From contig BDGG01000001.1 in assembly GCA_001949185.1 (NCBI GenBank), forward strand, positions 8,873,511-8,937,510: a stretch of DNA of 64,000 nt. The letters are read 5' to 3'. Positions within the stretch are counted from its first letter, which is position 1; each line of letters starts with the position of its first letter. A program made the translations under genes and the position numbers. The DNA is from Ramazzottius varieornatus. Lineage: Eukaryota; Tardigrada; Eutardigrada; Parachela; Ramazzottiidae. Positions 1-11,065 of the stretch are shown here, in pieces. The notes below the pieces were generated by a model. The model was not told where the DNA came from and did no database searches. It saw only the letters and a list, made by a program, of their open reading frames with translations.

Positions 1-62
1 CGCATATCTCCAACCAATAACACTGAAAGAATGCGCCACTTGGCAGGAGGATCTTGTACAGT
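1..62. repeat. Palindromic hairpin element, right part only
   Basis: The loop ccaataacactgaa and right arm (atgcgccacttgg, then gatcttgt) of the dispersed hairpin family are visible; the left arm lies before the window. It sits in the intron upstream of the exon that begins near position 119. Confidence 0.7.
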
Positions 63-118
63 TTTCTTTCTCGTAGTCGGCATTTGTGAACCTGATGGGT
101 ATGTTTTTTCTTGGCAGA

Positions 119-525
119 TTGCTGGTGAGCTGTCGCCGAAGGATTTCACCATCTACGAGAAGGACAAGGCGGCCATACAGTTCAAGATGCATATGCTAGA
201 GCGCCGTCAAGAACTGTTGCAGTTTGAAGGGCCGGCCAAGCTGAAGAAGCTGAACGACTGGATCTTACAAGACCCTCGTTTCTCACGGTGGTTACAAGGT
301 ATGCAGCTGGAGACGCGCGATCGTGTTATCCAAGACGAACTGATGACGGTTAAGAAGAACACACCACACTGGACAGCGGCTCAACGGAAGAAAGTGTGGA
401 AGTTGCAGTCGGAAGACGGTGAGATACTGGTGGACCCCCTGGACAAGGAAGAGGCTGCTTATGGGCGGGGTGATGCTTCCACCCACCGCCTGCTTTCACC
501 TCACGCCGGTCGTGCGCCTCGTTGA
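119..525 (+). CDS. Unidentified protein, last coding exon (partial)
   Basis: An exon follows a good acceptor (ttcttggcag) at 118 and stays open to a stop at 523-525, encoding about 135 residues. The first ~105 residues are strongly charged and look helical (rich in E, K, R, L, Q, with LERRQELLQF and DELMTVKKN). The final ~20 residues (GDASTHRLLSPHAGRAPR) look less protein-like, so a donor near 466 could end the real exon earlier. The upstream exons are outside the window. I do not recognise the family and assign no function. Confidence 0.5.
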
Positions 526-599
526 GCGTGCCCACCAGTGGCTCTGGGGCTCATCGTCATGTCTCTCTGACGAAACTGCTCTTCTATCTGATTCCCGTT

Positions 600-2309
600 T
601 GTTTTTACTGCAGAGTTTCCGAGCTCGGATGTTGTTGGGGGATATTTGCCTGATATAGAGACACGATAAAAAATGAGAAAACAAAACAGCTGAAACAACG
701 ACTTTGAACATTGAGCAGGACAAGGTAGTAAGTATTACACTTGTTGACCTTCCACAGCGCCATCACCGACTCACAGTCCATACAAAGTGTAAAAGAGGAA
801 ATGCTATTTAAATCCAGCAGCCAACGCAAGTACTTCAGTCTGGCAATCTCCTCCCGGCAGCCAGCTGAGGTGGAAAAGTTCCGTCGTCATCAGCACTGCC
901 AGTACAACAAACACCGATGTCGGTGAACCACACATAAAGTACACGCGCCTGGCCTAAATGTGGGGATGGACAAAAATGTGGNNNNNNNNNNNNNNNNNNN
1001 NNNNNNNNNNNNNNNNNNNNNNNNNNNNNNNNNNNNNNNNNNNNNNNNNNNNNNNNNNNNNNNNNNNNNNNNNNNNNNNNNNNNNNNNNNNNNNNNNNNN
1101 NNNNNNNNNNNNNNNNNNNNNNNNNNNNNNNNNNNNNNNNNNNNNNNNNNNNNNNNNNNNNNNNNNNNNNNNNNNNNNNNNNNNNNNNNNNCCACATTTA
1201 GGCCGGCGTGTACTTGAAGTAACGCGAACTCACTGTCCGCTACTTACGTCCATCTCCAGGCCCAAGCTCAGTTTCAAGAAGGTGGCAATATTCTGTGCAG
1301 GAATCTTTGGGTTCAAGTCGCACTTTGGATGTACCCAGCATTTGGGTAAACCAAAAGACCGGAGCAGTCGGGCTGAAATCCACCTAAGGAATCCAATGAG
1401 AAGATCAATGTCAGTTACATAGAACTGGCTGGTTACGAGACACTTACGTACTTGTTTGTATGTGACAGCAGAGTGGTTCGCTGCGGCGAAGAACCACACC
1501 GAATCAGCAACCTCCAACATGAGCGGCAACTCGGCTGGTCGCGGAATGATCGACCGCGCTTCTTTGACATGATGGTGTTGACAAAACTCCCTGTAGAAGA
1601 AAACCAACAGATCAAACAAGAGATCGGCCATACACTCAACAAGATTACTTTCACAAGGTGGCGCACGCTTCCAGTGTTAGTAGCTGGAGGCGTGCGCTAA
1701 TTGCAATACCCATCTTGTCGCGTTCATTTGCCACCGCTCTCTATAATCATGTTTAGACATTCCGTTTGAATGGTGTTGAATCTTTTGATGGTAAAAGACC
1801 CTACCAGAAAGCAAACCAGGAGAGCTGAAGGTCTGGTCGTGTGACTTTGCGGACGAAGGAATCGAACTGGAAGGCCTTCTTGGTCTTGAGGTTGGTGCGA
1901 AAACGACAAGGCTCCATCGTTTCGTCCTCCAGATGCAGTCGCAGTATACGGTCCAGCTTACCGACTGCGCTGTGCTCGTCAACGAGGAAAGCTCGGCGAA
2001 TGACCAATGGCAACTCTTCGACCAGAAAGTCTTCGCCAACCTGAAATGCCGTCAGTTCTCCGCCCTTCCTCTCGATGACTGCAGTCAAGTCCTCACAAAT
2101 CTATAGGAGAAAGATATGTTGACTGAAGTTAGGGAAGGGGCCAACCCGCAAGCAAACCTTGATCGTACAGAGCATCGCATATGCCAGGGGATCGTATCCG
2201 AGGTGGAGCCGTTGGACTGGGAAGCATCGGCAAGTTCCAAGGCTGCACTGCGCGACTTGATCAAACAGGGTACGTCTCTCAAATACGTCCAGTCCCAGTA
2301 AGGCAGCAT
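600..2309 (-). CDS. Unidentified large helical protein, several exons
   Basis: Phase-consistent minus-strand exons are 2158-2309, 1817-2100, 1448-1647 and 1248-1372. A further probable exon near 762-873 (containing REEIARLKYLRWLLD and CMDCESVMALWK) lies beyond the assembly gap. The peptide is leucine-rich and helical (YDPLAYAMLCTIK, ICEDLTAVIERKGGEL, MADLLFDLLVFFYREFC, IPAQNIATFLKLSLGLEMD), like a HEAT/armadillo-type or scaffold protein. Neither start nor stop is fixed: coding may begin upstream of 2309, and the 3' end near 600 is a guess. The exon at 1448-1647 appears to use an acceptor inside a hairpin element. The 210-base gap probably hides at least one exon boundary. I do not recognise the family. 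Confidence 0.5.
982..1191. other. Assembly gap (210 N)
   Basis: A run of 210 N. The bases on either side are inverted copies of each other: gcctaaatgtgg at about 952-963 on the left, and ccacatttaggc from 1192 on the right, extending outward to aagtacac / gtgtactt. The gap therefore sits at the centre of a palindrome. Confidence 0.99.
1638..1703. repeat. Palindromic hairpin element
   Basis: One unit: aaggtggcgcacgcttccag, loop, then ggaggcgtgcgc. It overlaps the start of the exon at 1448-1647 of the unidentified minus gene. Confidence 0.8.
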
Positions 2310-2459
2310 CTATAACAATAAAGATAAGTCTCGATAACTCTAACCGTGGTTTTGTAACAGATGCACATCAAAAATATGTCCCCCGATTTCGTCGACGCAT
2401 GACGTCTTGGAACTCAGTCGTGCCTAAGCATCTGGCTCGGGGTACATCGTTGCGCCTCA

Positions 2460-2467
2460 TGACGTCA
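2460..2467. promoter_or_regulatory. CRE-type octamer TGACGTCA
   Basis: A perfect palindromic CREB/ATF consensus at the 3' end of the minus gene at 2465-3057 and upstream of the next minus gene, where it could act as a promoter element. The function is inferred from the motif only. Confidence 0.4.
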
Positions 2468-3057
2468 TGTCACAGTGTCGTTCACCGGATTTACCTTGAT
2501 TAAGCCAATGCGAAAGATGGCTTCGAAGAATGTCGGCGGTATAGCCAGCCAAGCAACCGCGAAGAAGATTCCAGTCAACGAGAGGAATTTTGCAGCTCGC
2601 AAAAGCATCCTTCCGGTCCGTCTTCTTCTCAGGTACTCCTTGACGTCGTCGAGGGCCGCTGCCGAAGTCTCCTTGAGATTAAAACTGCCGTCCTTCAGCA
2701 ACGAAGCGCAGAGGCGTTCTACAGCTTCCAGCTCTTGTGACCGCACCATCCTACCCCTAATCCCAAAGAAACGGTAGATCTGCAAAAAGACCGACCGTAA
2801 AGACTCGACCAATGAAGACTGACGACTCATCAACTCAAGCAGGATCTCACTCTGAAAGCACTTACGAAGATACCTGCACTGCCTGGACGCTTTCTTTTCC
2901 TGTAGCCGCTGCACTATCTCTCACATCAGCGTCATATGTTGAAGTCCATTCATTTGCACTCCCTCAGCGTACTCCAAAGATTTGCTGCCAGATAAATAGT
3001 GCGGAATCTTCGACTGGAAGTACGCGATAAAACGCACAACAATAAAAATTTGAAGTT
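2465..3057 (-). CDS. Unidentified single-pass membrane protein, C-terminal exons
   Basis: Two exons join in phase: 2960-3057 and 2465-2908, with the stop at 2465. The ~180 residues visible are basic and helical, followed near the end by a hydrophobic stretch (LSLTGIFFAVAWLAIPPTFF) and a short tail (RIGLIKVNPVNDTVT). This suggests a C-terminally anchored or single-pass membrane protein. The 5' end is unresolved; it lies between 3058 and the SF1 start, so the pair is probably transcribed divergently from SF1. I do not recognise the family. Confidence 0.55.
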
Positions 3058-3615
3058 CTGAAAGCTTGTGACCTCCCAACCCCATGGACGGGTATCGTCA
3101 ATCGCACGGCTTGCCGCCACAATGGACGTAGAGCCTTGCGGATGGCTGACTTGTGTGATTCGTGGTGGGTCAAGGGGTAATCTAAGAACATCACGCTCGC
3201 TCACCTTAGATTGGAGTTTTAAAGCCTTGGGGCAAAAATTCCAGGTCAGGGTTCCGGAATGAAATACTTCGTCACGTGGAAATTGAGTCGCTGATAACTC
3301 GTCTTTGTCCACGTGATTATCTCGTTATATAGATGTAGTGCAGGGGCGTCAAGGTTGCGCAGACAATTGTTTCCTGATTTTTTTTCTCGATACGATCCCA
3401 ATCATTCCAATTTCCAAATTCCATTCCCATCCAGATTCAGCGGGCGTAGGTATCGAGGACGTTTGTGAATTTTAGGCTGCTACCTTCTTGCAGAAAAGGG
3501 GATTGTTTTGAGGTGCTGGTGGGAGGATCTGTCGAAGCAGAGGATTGAGTGGAGCACCAAACGACCACATTTGACGGATATCCTCGCTGATGTGGATGGT
3601 CTTTCGAGAATCAAG
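3058..3615. promoter_or_regulatory. Probable divergent promoter region before SF1
   Basis: This lies between the minus membrane-protein gene and the SF1 start codon. It must hold the first exon(s) of the minus gene and the SF1 5' UTR. CACGTG E-box-like words lie at about 3273 and 3310. I see no clear TATA box. Confidence 0.3.
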
Positions 3616-6600
3616 ATGGCTAGCGGTGCAAACACTATACCCATTGGACAGTTGATCCTCAAGTCGGATCCTGGGTCCAGTTCGACGTCGAGCTTGCTGA
3701 AGCCTGCTTACGTCTCCTCGGCAAAGAGCAGCCGCTTCAGTGATAAGCCCAATCCAGATGCTGCCCCTAAAAGTTTCACCTTGGAAAAACGACCGTCTCG
3801 TGAGGACGACCGTGAACGGAGTCGCGACCGAGAACGGGACAGAAAGCATGACGATCGCGACGATTCACGATATTCAAGAAGTCACGACTATCGATCCAGT
3901 AAGTGGCAGAAAGTGACTGCGTGGGTAACAGTCGGGTTGGCGAAATTTCGATGGAAATCTTGATTATGGCAGGCCGTAGGTGTCGTATCTGAGGTGTGCT
4001 GTGCATCTGTTGGTTACGCCTTACTGGTTACAGCGCGGCCTGCCAAATTTTGTATTTTTCATGTTACTCGACTTTTGCAGGTCGAAACGATGAAGAAAGT
4101 CGTTCATCGGTTAAATCTAGCAAATTGAACACAGGTACGCCAGAGCCTGCTAGTCGAGAAGGCTCAGCGGAACCTACGAAGAAGAAGCGACGGTCTCGCT
4201 GGGCTGAGACGACGGAAGCTCGGGCCTTCATCCCGGGTATGCCCACCATCATCCCCGCTAACCTGTCCCGCGATCAGGAACGCATCTATCTATGTAAGTC
4301 TATAACTTGAAAATTTGTAATATTCAAACAGGTCGGCTCAGTTCTCCATGGCGCGAAGGCGAGACTGCTCGAGAGGCAGCCGAGTACAGTTGATTGAAGA
4401 AGGAAGCTGAAAGTGTGTCCTACTCAATCCTACTTTCTTGCAGCGCCTAGTTTCTTTTGAGTTACGGGCTTCAGAACTTTTAATTCTTTTCTTCCCTTGT
4501 ACAGTGCGCCAAGGACCACTACGAAGCTCCCACCAGTGACCGATTAAAAAATTAATCTTGACTTCTTTTCAGAGAGGCGAAACGAAAATAGCCACATGAG
4601 TCGTTGAAATAATTTTTCTTCCTATTGTCGTCTTGTTTCGATATCTTACTTACCTTTGGTCTATGTCATGACTATAGGAGTGTTCTCTGTTTTACAGTAC
4701 AACTTCAAATTGAAGATTACTCCAGGAAACTGCGGACGGGCGACCTGGGCATCCCAGCCAACGTTGAAGAAAGGTTTGTACGGTCAGCAGCTGAGTCGTT
4801 TCTTCCAGCTTGCCAGCCCTCGCGCCGGAGCCACGGGAAGCCTGAGCTTAGCGCTCTTTGGCACTTTGGGAGGATTGTTGACTAACCCCTTTTACCTTCC
4901 AGCCGCAAGTGGAGACCACATGGAGAACTGACTCGACCAGAATAGACTAGTTGTCTGAATAGCATCGACTGATTTGTTAGGAGACATGGTACTGAGTCCT
5001 TATTTTATCCCTAGGTCTCCATCTCCTGAACCTATCTATAATCACGAAGGCAAGCGCCTCAACACGCGAGAACTGCGCACTCGGCGAAAGCTGGAAGATG
5101 AGCGTCATAAGCTGATCCAGGAGATGATCACCGTCAACCCCGAATATAAAGCTCCAGCCGACTACAAGTAAGTTCCAGCAGTCTTTCGCTACGACATGGC
5201 TTTGTCTCAAGCTGCTCTGTGATAGGGCGCCATTGGCCAAGTTTACCGATAAGGTCTTGATTCCCCAAGATGACCATCCGGAAATCAACTTTGTGGGCTT
5301 GTTGATTGGACCGCGTGGTAACACCCTCAAGTCGTTGGAGAAAGAGGTATGCCCTTCTTCAATTTGATCAAGTATTTAAGGCGCTATGAATCGCCGAATT
5401 TGCTCTTTCAGACCGGGACGAAGATCATCATTCGAGGGAAAGGTTCCGTCAAGGAAGGCAAGATCGGCAAGCCCAACCGCGATCCACTTCCGGGAGAAGA
5501 CGAACCGCTGCATGCCTATATCACTGGTCAGTCCATCGAGTACGTTCGTGGCGCCGTTATCAAGGTACGCTCGAAAATTCATAGTCGAATGGGAGCTCGG
5601 CAAGATCTTCTTGTAAAGTGATGCACGCTTTCAGCCAATAACACTGAAGATGTGCGCCACTGGGGAGAACGATCTTCTTTTATTCGAACGCTTTCCCCAG
5701 TGGCGCACATTTAGAATGTCATCAGTTGGAAGTGTGCGCCGCTTGGAAAACGATCCTGTCGGGTTTTCTTGCTTGGGTGGTGGATGCTAATAAACTGAAG
5801 TTTTTGACTGGTGATTGTTGGTTTTAGATTCGGCAGATACTGGCCGAAGGCATCGAAGTGCCCGAGCACCAGAATGACTTGCGCAAGCAGCAGCTGCGGG
5901 AGCTGGCCTTGCTTAACGGTACTCTGCGAGACGACCTGGGACCGCGCTGCAGCAACTGCGGTTCAACGGCCCATCGCACCTGGAATTGCCCCGACAAGCC
6001 CAACGTCACTCACACCATCATCTGCAACCGCTGTAACGGAGTTGGCCACATTGCCAAGGACTGCAAGACTGACCTGACGCAGGTCGAGGCCAATGCTTTG
6101 CCGACAGCCAACATGGATGAAGAGGTAGGTCCTACAAGTGCCGCACACTTTCAGCTAGTAACATCGGGTTCATGCGCTACTTGGAAAGATAAATTCGATA
6201 GGTTCATCTCTTCAACTGGCGCATGTTTCCAGCTAATGGATTCGAAAGCGTGCGCCATGAGGGAAAATAGTCTTGTCGGGTTATATTCGTCGAAGCTCCA
6301 TTTTACCCTGCTTGTCATTTGCAGTATCTGTCCCTGATGGCAGAATTGGGTCACGGTCCGCCGGCGGGCCAGAAGGCACGTGGTGGGCCATCGGGCAACT
6401 CCGCTACCAGTAATGGTAGCGCTACCACCAACGGCGACGGCGCTGCCAAGTACGGCTCTGTGCCGCCTCCTTCCCAGTCCAACGCTTCGGGCCCGCCACC
6501 TCCTGCAGCTCCTCAGCAGCAGCAGCAGCAGCAACAACAGCCATACGGTGCTGCCTTGCCGCCTCCACCACCGCCACCTCCGGCACAGCAAGGTAACATA

Positions 6601-7046
6601 ACCCCAATCTCTAAGTAACTTCTTCTTCACCATACGATTGTACGACAAACCGGAAGTGGATCTGAATTGATCCTTTCTTGTCACTACAGGTATGCAGCAG
6701 GGTCCAGCACAGCACGGAGGATATCCCGGACAGTGGGGCCAAGCGCCACCGCCGCCACCGATGATGCACCCGGGCTACCACCCCACGCACCATCAGCCAC
6801 AGCATCAGCAGTACCACCAGCCACAAGGATACAATCAGGTAGGTTTTGTCGCAAGTGGGATGGGTGCTGAAGTGCACAGTCAGCGGGCTTTGGTTGCAGG
6901 GCTACGGGAATATGCCGCCATGGATGCAGCAGCAGCCACAACAGACGCCTCCGCCGCCGCCTCCTCCCCTCGTCCAGTATCCTCTCCAGGCTACGCTCCA
7001 GTGGCAAAATCTCCCACCTCCACCGCCACCGCCTCCACCATCTTGA
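3616..7046 (+). CDS. SF1: Splicing factor 1 (branchpoint-binding protein)
   Basis: SF1/BBP binds the intron branchpoint sequence and, with U2AF, builds the early spliceosome in the nucleus. Ten exons: 3616-3898, 4081-4293, 4698-4773, 5015-5167, 5226-5346, 5412-5564, 5828-6124, 6325-6592, 6690-6838 and 6900-7046 (619 residues, phase closed). The order is an RS/RE-rich N-terminus, a U2AF-ligand-like segment (RSRWAE), the conserved [16 protein letters not shown] block, the KH-QUA2 domain ([28 protein letters not shown]), two CCHC zinc knuckles ([28 protein letters not shown]), then Gln- and Pro-rich tails. The start was chosen because [12 protein letters not shown] opens family-like sequence. 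Two introns carry hairpin elements. Two knuckles resemble yeast BBP more than human SF1, which has one. Confidence 0.95.
5617..5766. repeat. Palindromic hairpin element, two units
   Basis: Two units in SF1 intron 6 (gatgcacgctttcagc...gtgcgccactgg and cagtggcgcacattt...gtgcgccgcttgg), ending gatcctgtcgggttt. Confidence 0.85.
6135..6285. repeat. Palindromic hairpin element, two degenerate units
   Basis: Two decayed units in SF1 intron 7 (gccgcacactttcagc...atgcgctacttgg; actggcgcatgtttccagc...gcgtgcgccatgag). Confidence 0.75.
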
Positions 7047-7992
7047 CTTTGCTTTCTTATTTATCAATGACTGATTATTTTTTTCTGATGTTTTCTTTTC
7101 AGCGTTGTAGCTTTGACCAGGTAATTGTTATTGTATGGGCAGTACTTAGTGGTCTTCAGAGTTTGGAAAATAATCCACTATACCTGTCCTAAGCGTTCTC
7201 TTTTTAGTGTTTCGCCATATTCATAATTTATTCATGTCTCGTAATGTAGCCTATAGCAGAAAACGGTTTTCCCCATCCAAAGTGTTGCGTGGTTGGATGG
7301 GAGCTGCGACACACACAGTCGACAAGATTGTTTTCGCAAGTGGCGCATCTCTTAGTGTTAGTGCCTGGAAGCGTGCGTTACTTGGAAAGAGAATTGTGCC
7401 GAGTTCGGCCATACAGTAAAGATAAGTTTCGGGGAAGTCGTTTGTGGGAACCAAAGAAATGGGGGCAGGTTACTTGGGGTTGTATGACCGATGTGTGAAA
7501 GGCTTTTGTTTTGTGTTCAGGGTAATAACCACGTGGACATTACGGGGAGGACCGAGGTGAGCTGAGCTATGCAAATGCTGCGCCACCCAGACGTGCTCGG
7601 CTTCCTGTCCTCAAGTGGGGGACACTTCTTCAATAACAACAAACCGGAACCAGCTGTTACGGGACACCTTACCAGAACAGCCAGCGCGTTGTCCGTGACC
7701 CAATGCTTGTAGGTGAGACATTGCCTTCCACGCAATCACCTTGTAAGTCTGTCAAACCTCGTAGTGCATCGTCCATTGTAAATCCAGGTCATTTTCACCG
7801 TCATTCTTGAGCTGCCAACCTTTTTTCTCCACTGCATCCTACCTTTGAGCTTTTTGCCATGGAAAAATATGTGGTTGGCTAGCGATTATGATGGGGGAAA
7901 TTTGGCATCTGATGGCGTTGCAAAGGTCTTGAGCAGACTGTAACATGAGGATGTCACAAATAATCTGTCTGCTTTCACGGGCAAAGGAAACG
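7047..7992. other. Intergenic, SF1 3' flank
   Basis: SF1 3' UTR and spacer, with one hairpin element at 7318-7415. A 48-codon open stretch near 7568-7720 has no support as an exon. I see no other gene. Confidence 0.5.
7318..7415. repeat. Palindromic hairpin element
   Basis: One unit with the full outer arms: cgacaagattgttttcgcaa, gtggcgcat, loop, gcgtgcgttacttgg. Intergenic. Confidence 0.8.
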
Positions 7993-10647
7993 ATGTGGGC
8001 GGACCTTTTCTTACGGATCTTGTGGTGGTTATTATGTTGTTCAGAGTGTTTCAGCGCCCCTTCTTTCAACTCGCCAGCCGGTCGGCGAGCTTTCGAAGAA
8101 GCCATCTTCAAGTCTCGTCCGAGGCAGCGAGCCTTACTTCCTTCTTCGCCTGGACGAGCCATCAACGCCGAACCCTTTTACCAAAGATGGCCCGACCCCA
8201 AGAACATTCCCATCGACATCGATCCAGCTTACAGTAAGTCATCTCCTTCATGGCCTATCGCCAAAGGCACTTGTCTCTTTCAGCTACCGAATCTTTACGA
8301 AACATGGACAGTTTTCAGCATTACAGGAAGCTCGGACCATTCGTGATGCCATGGGGCAGATCAGCGTTGACACCAAAGGATGCGTCCGCTTTGTGCCTTA
8401 CAGCTCACTCAACTACTCCGATTACATAAGTGTTACGCCACTCGAAGATGCCGGGTAAACAACACAAGTCCTCTCACATAGTTTTCCACCCCTTAATATC
8501 ACAATTTGGGACAAGAGAACTGGAAAAGATGATTTCCTTCCAAGTGGCGCATGCTTTCATCCAAGAGAACCTGCGATGTGCGCCACTGGGGAAAACAAGC
8601 CAACTGGAGCAGATCGTTTTCCAAGTGGCGCACGCTCCAGCCAAACACAGCGGAAGCGTGCGCCACTTGAGAAAGACAGTCTTGTCGAGTTTGTCTGCCG
8701 AGCTGGCTTGTGAAGACTGCTTTGTTGTGTAGGACCTTACGGTACGGTTGTTGGTCCTTCCCGGGTCGGGTGTCGAACCAGAATGGACGGGGGCAGTTCA
8801 TCGGTGTCAGTCGTGGTCCTCGAGGCTGCGCCACCAACCAGCGGGAAATCATGAAAGTCTTGTCCCATGTCCTGGGCTTCCGCATGGTTCAGAATCGTCC
8901 CGATCGCGACAAATACATCAAGATCAACTACGAAAACCTGGCTGCCGGTAAGAGTCCCTCGACCACATTGTCCTGTCATGCGGTAATTGATGTTGTCTGC
9001 AGAATGGCGCGTCATCGATCCGTACCGCAAGTACCTGGAATCGCAAGTGTACTATCGCAGCCTTCCCTTTGACTACCGTTCCATCACCTTCCATCCGCCC
9101 ACCAAGTTTTCTCGAGATGGTATGTCGCCGGTCTACGAGCTGCTGGACCCCAGCGCCCACATCGGTGTGCAGCCCTACCTCAGCCGATGGGACTGCGTTG
9201 GTATCACCACAATCTATGGCTGCAACCCCAACGTCTGTGAAGATCGTAAGTCGTTCATATGACAAATTGAGACAAAGTTACCATGAATGATAGTCAGTCC
9301 TCTTATCGTGGCAGCTTACGGGGATGATGAAATCCCCACACGGCCTGCCTTTTCCCCGCCGACCTCCTCGACGACGCCGTCAACTACCACCACCACCACC
9401 ACCACCACCATGACGACGATCAAAGAATCGGACACCACCCCATCGACGCCCAATTTCGACTTGGAAGAGGACTTTTCCACCTTCAAGCCTCGGCCGACGC
9501 TTGAGCCCGCCACCATCCCCATTGACTTTAGCCTGCCCACCGAGTCCACTCCGACAGCACCGGTCTTCGACGACCCCACCACGACGCCCCGACCTCAAGC
9601 CCAGAACATTTCGATCGCTACCGAGGTTTGCCGGCCCTCCTTCCGTGTTAACGCCGCCGTCTACTCGGAGAACGGTAAGATCTACCTCTTCTCCGGTGAC
9701 TACTTCTGGACTATGGACTTTCGCGGCGAAATCATCGATGCCGGTATCAGTATCATGGAGAGATTTGCCGGCAGAGTCAGGCCGCCCATATACGCCGCCT
9801 GGTCCGCTGGAGCCACCACGACCATCGTCGATTCGGTAACAACTATCCTCTATTTCTTCTTCATTCAAAATTACTGTTATGCTGTATATCAGACTTATGT
9901 CTTCTAGTCCAAGAAGTCGATCATTCTACGCAATGAACAGTTTGTCCGAACAGAGCCGACACGCTTCCCCAAACTTGACCAGTTGACGGAGGCCTTCACC
10001 TTCAACCAGAGCTCGGGCATCACCGATATTTACTACATCACTAGTAAGTCTTTGGCAAGATAATCCTCCAGGATTTCATGGTAGGGAAGCTCGGCGCACA
10101 GACTCGACAAGTTCGTTGTTCCAAGTGGCGCATTATTCCGGCCAGTCACAGTGAGAACGTGCGCCACTTGGGGGAAAACAGCCACACTTGACAATATCGG
10201 TTTTTGAGTGGCGCACGCATCGGTTCGGTTATGCCATCGTTGTGCGCCACTTAGGAAAACTAGCCTGTCGAGTTTGTTTGGCGGGTTTTCGTATGTCTCA
10301 CCATGTTGTGTTTTTTTTTCGAAGATAATGGGACGCAGATACAGATTGGACGGAACGGGAAGCCGGTCAGCTTCTCGGCATATCCCAGTCTAGCCGGACT
10401 GGGCGACCGTATTGACGCGGCCTTCACCGTGCCCATTCTGGGTTCTCAAATCATCGGCATGTTTGCTCGCAATGACTTTTCTTATTTAACGCCCTGCACG
10501 CTGAACATAGACACCGACTCTAGTCCTTGCTTTCAGTCTTTGCCTGTCGGTACTTGGCCCTTACCTTTCAGTAGCTTGGTCAGTTACCCAGCAGGCAACT
10601 GTCGGCGACGAATTCGCCTTCGCTTTCCGCGCTTCCGCCAGTTATAA
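7993..10647 (+). CDS. Catalytically dead astacin-like protein with hemopexin-like C-terminus
   Basis: Seven exons: 7993-8233, 8319-8454, 8733-8947, 9003-9245, 9315-9835, 9908-10043 and 10325-10647 (604 residues, phase closed). A signal peptide (1-22) and short pro-region come first. An astacin (M12A) fold follows, with its four Cys kept (GCVRF, GCWSF, RGCAT, YGCNP), the RPDRDKY motif, and LDPSAHIG. The zinc site that should read HExxHxxGxxHE reads KVLSHVLGFRMV (about 167-178): two zinc His and the catalytic Glu are gone, and the Met-turn is SITFH. A Thr-rich linker (about 280-380) leads to hemopexin-like repeats (VNAAVYSENGKIYLFSGDYF). It should be secreted and non-proteolytic, perhaps a binding or decoy protein; that role is inference. 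Two introns carry hairpin elements. Confidence 0.85.
8511..8703. repeat. Palindromic hairpin element, two units
   Basis: Two good units in intron 2 of the astacin-like gene; the second ends cttgtcgagtttgtctgccg, the typical right terminus. Confidence 0.9.
10100..10275. repeat. Palindromic hairpin element, two units
   Basis: Two units in intron 6 of the astacin-like gene, with outer arms gactcgacaag and cctgtcgagtttg. Confidence 0.9.
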
Positions 10648-11065
10648 AGCATTGCATAACAGGGTTGCACTACTATACACTACTGACTACACCCATTGAC
10701 CCTCAGAAAGAAACCACAGAAAACCACGTAGCTGGCTGCCAGGTACTGTATATCTTTACAAGCTTCTCTAAGCCTCTTTGTTCAGTTCAAAACAAGTGTT
10801 ATATGTACAGAAGGAAACCAGTTATCGAACCTCCATTCGATCGCGCAGCACCGAAGCAAGAAAATCCCACCATCTAACAAACACTTCTAAAAACTACGAA
10901 CACCAAAAAAACCGTAAAGAATGCTCTATCGTCACAATATCACAACATGACTAATTTTTTTTCTGCCTTTCAAACACTTGCCACCTGGGAAGAATACTAC
11001 TGTACTAGTTATTCTGCAAACTGTTCGAGTGTTGAATGAGATTTGCGGAAATGAGTCGGGTCTTT
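10648..11065. other. Convergent intergenic spacer
   Basis: Holds the converging 3' UTRs of the astacin-like gene (+) and LC3 (-). I see no gene or repeat. Confidence 0.5.

Noticed and set aside
7568-7720. A 48-codon open stretch as an alternative SF1 last exon
   Set aside because: No clear acceptor in phase with SF1 exon 9 and no Pro-rich or family similarity.
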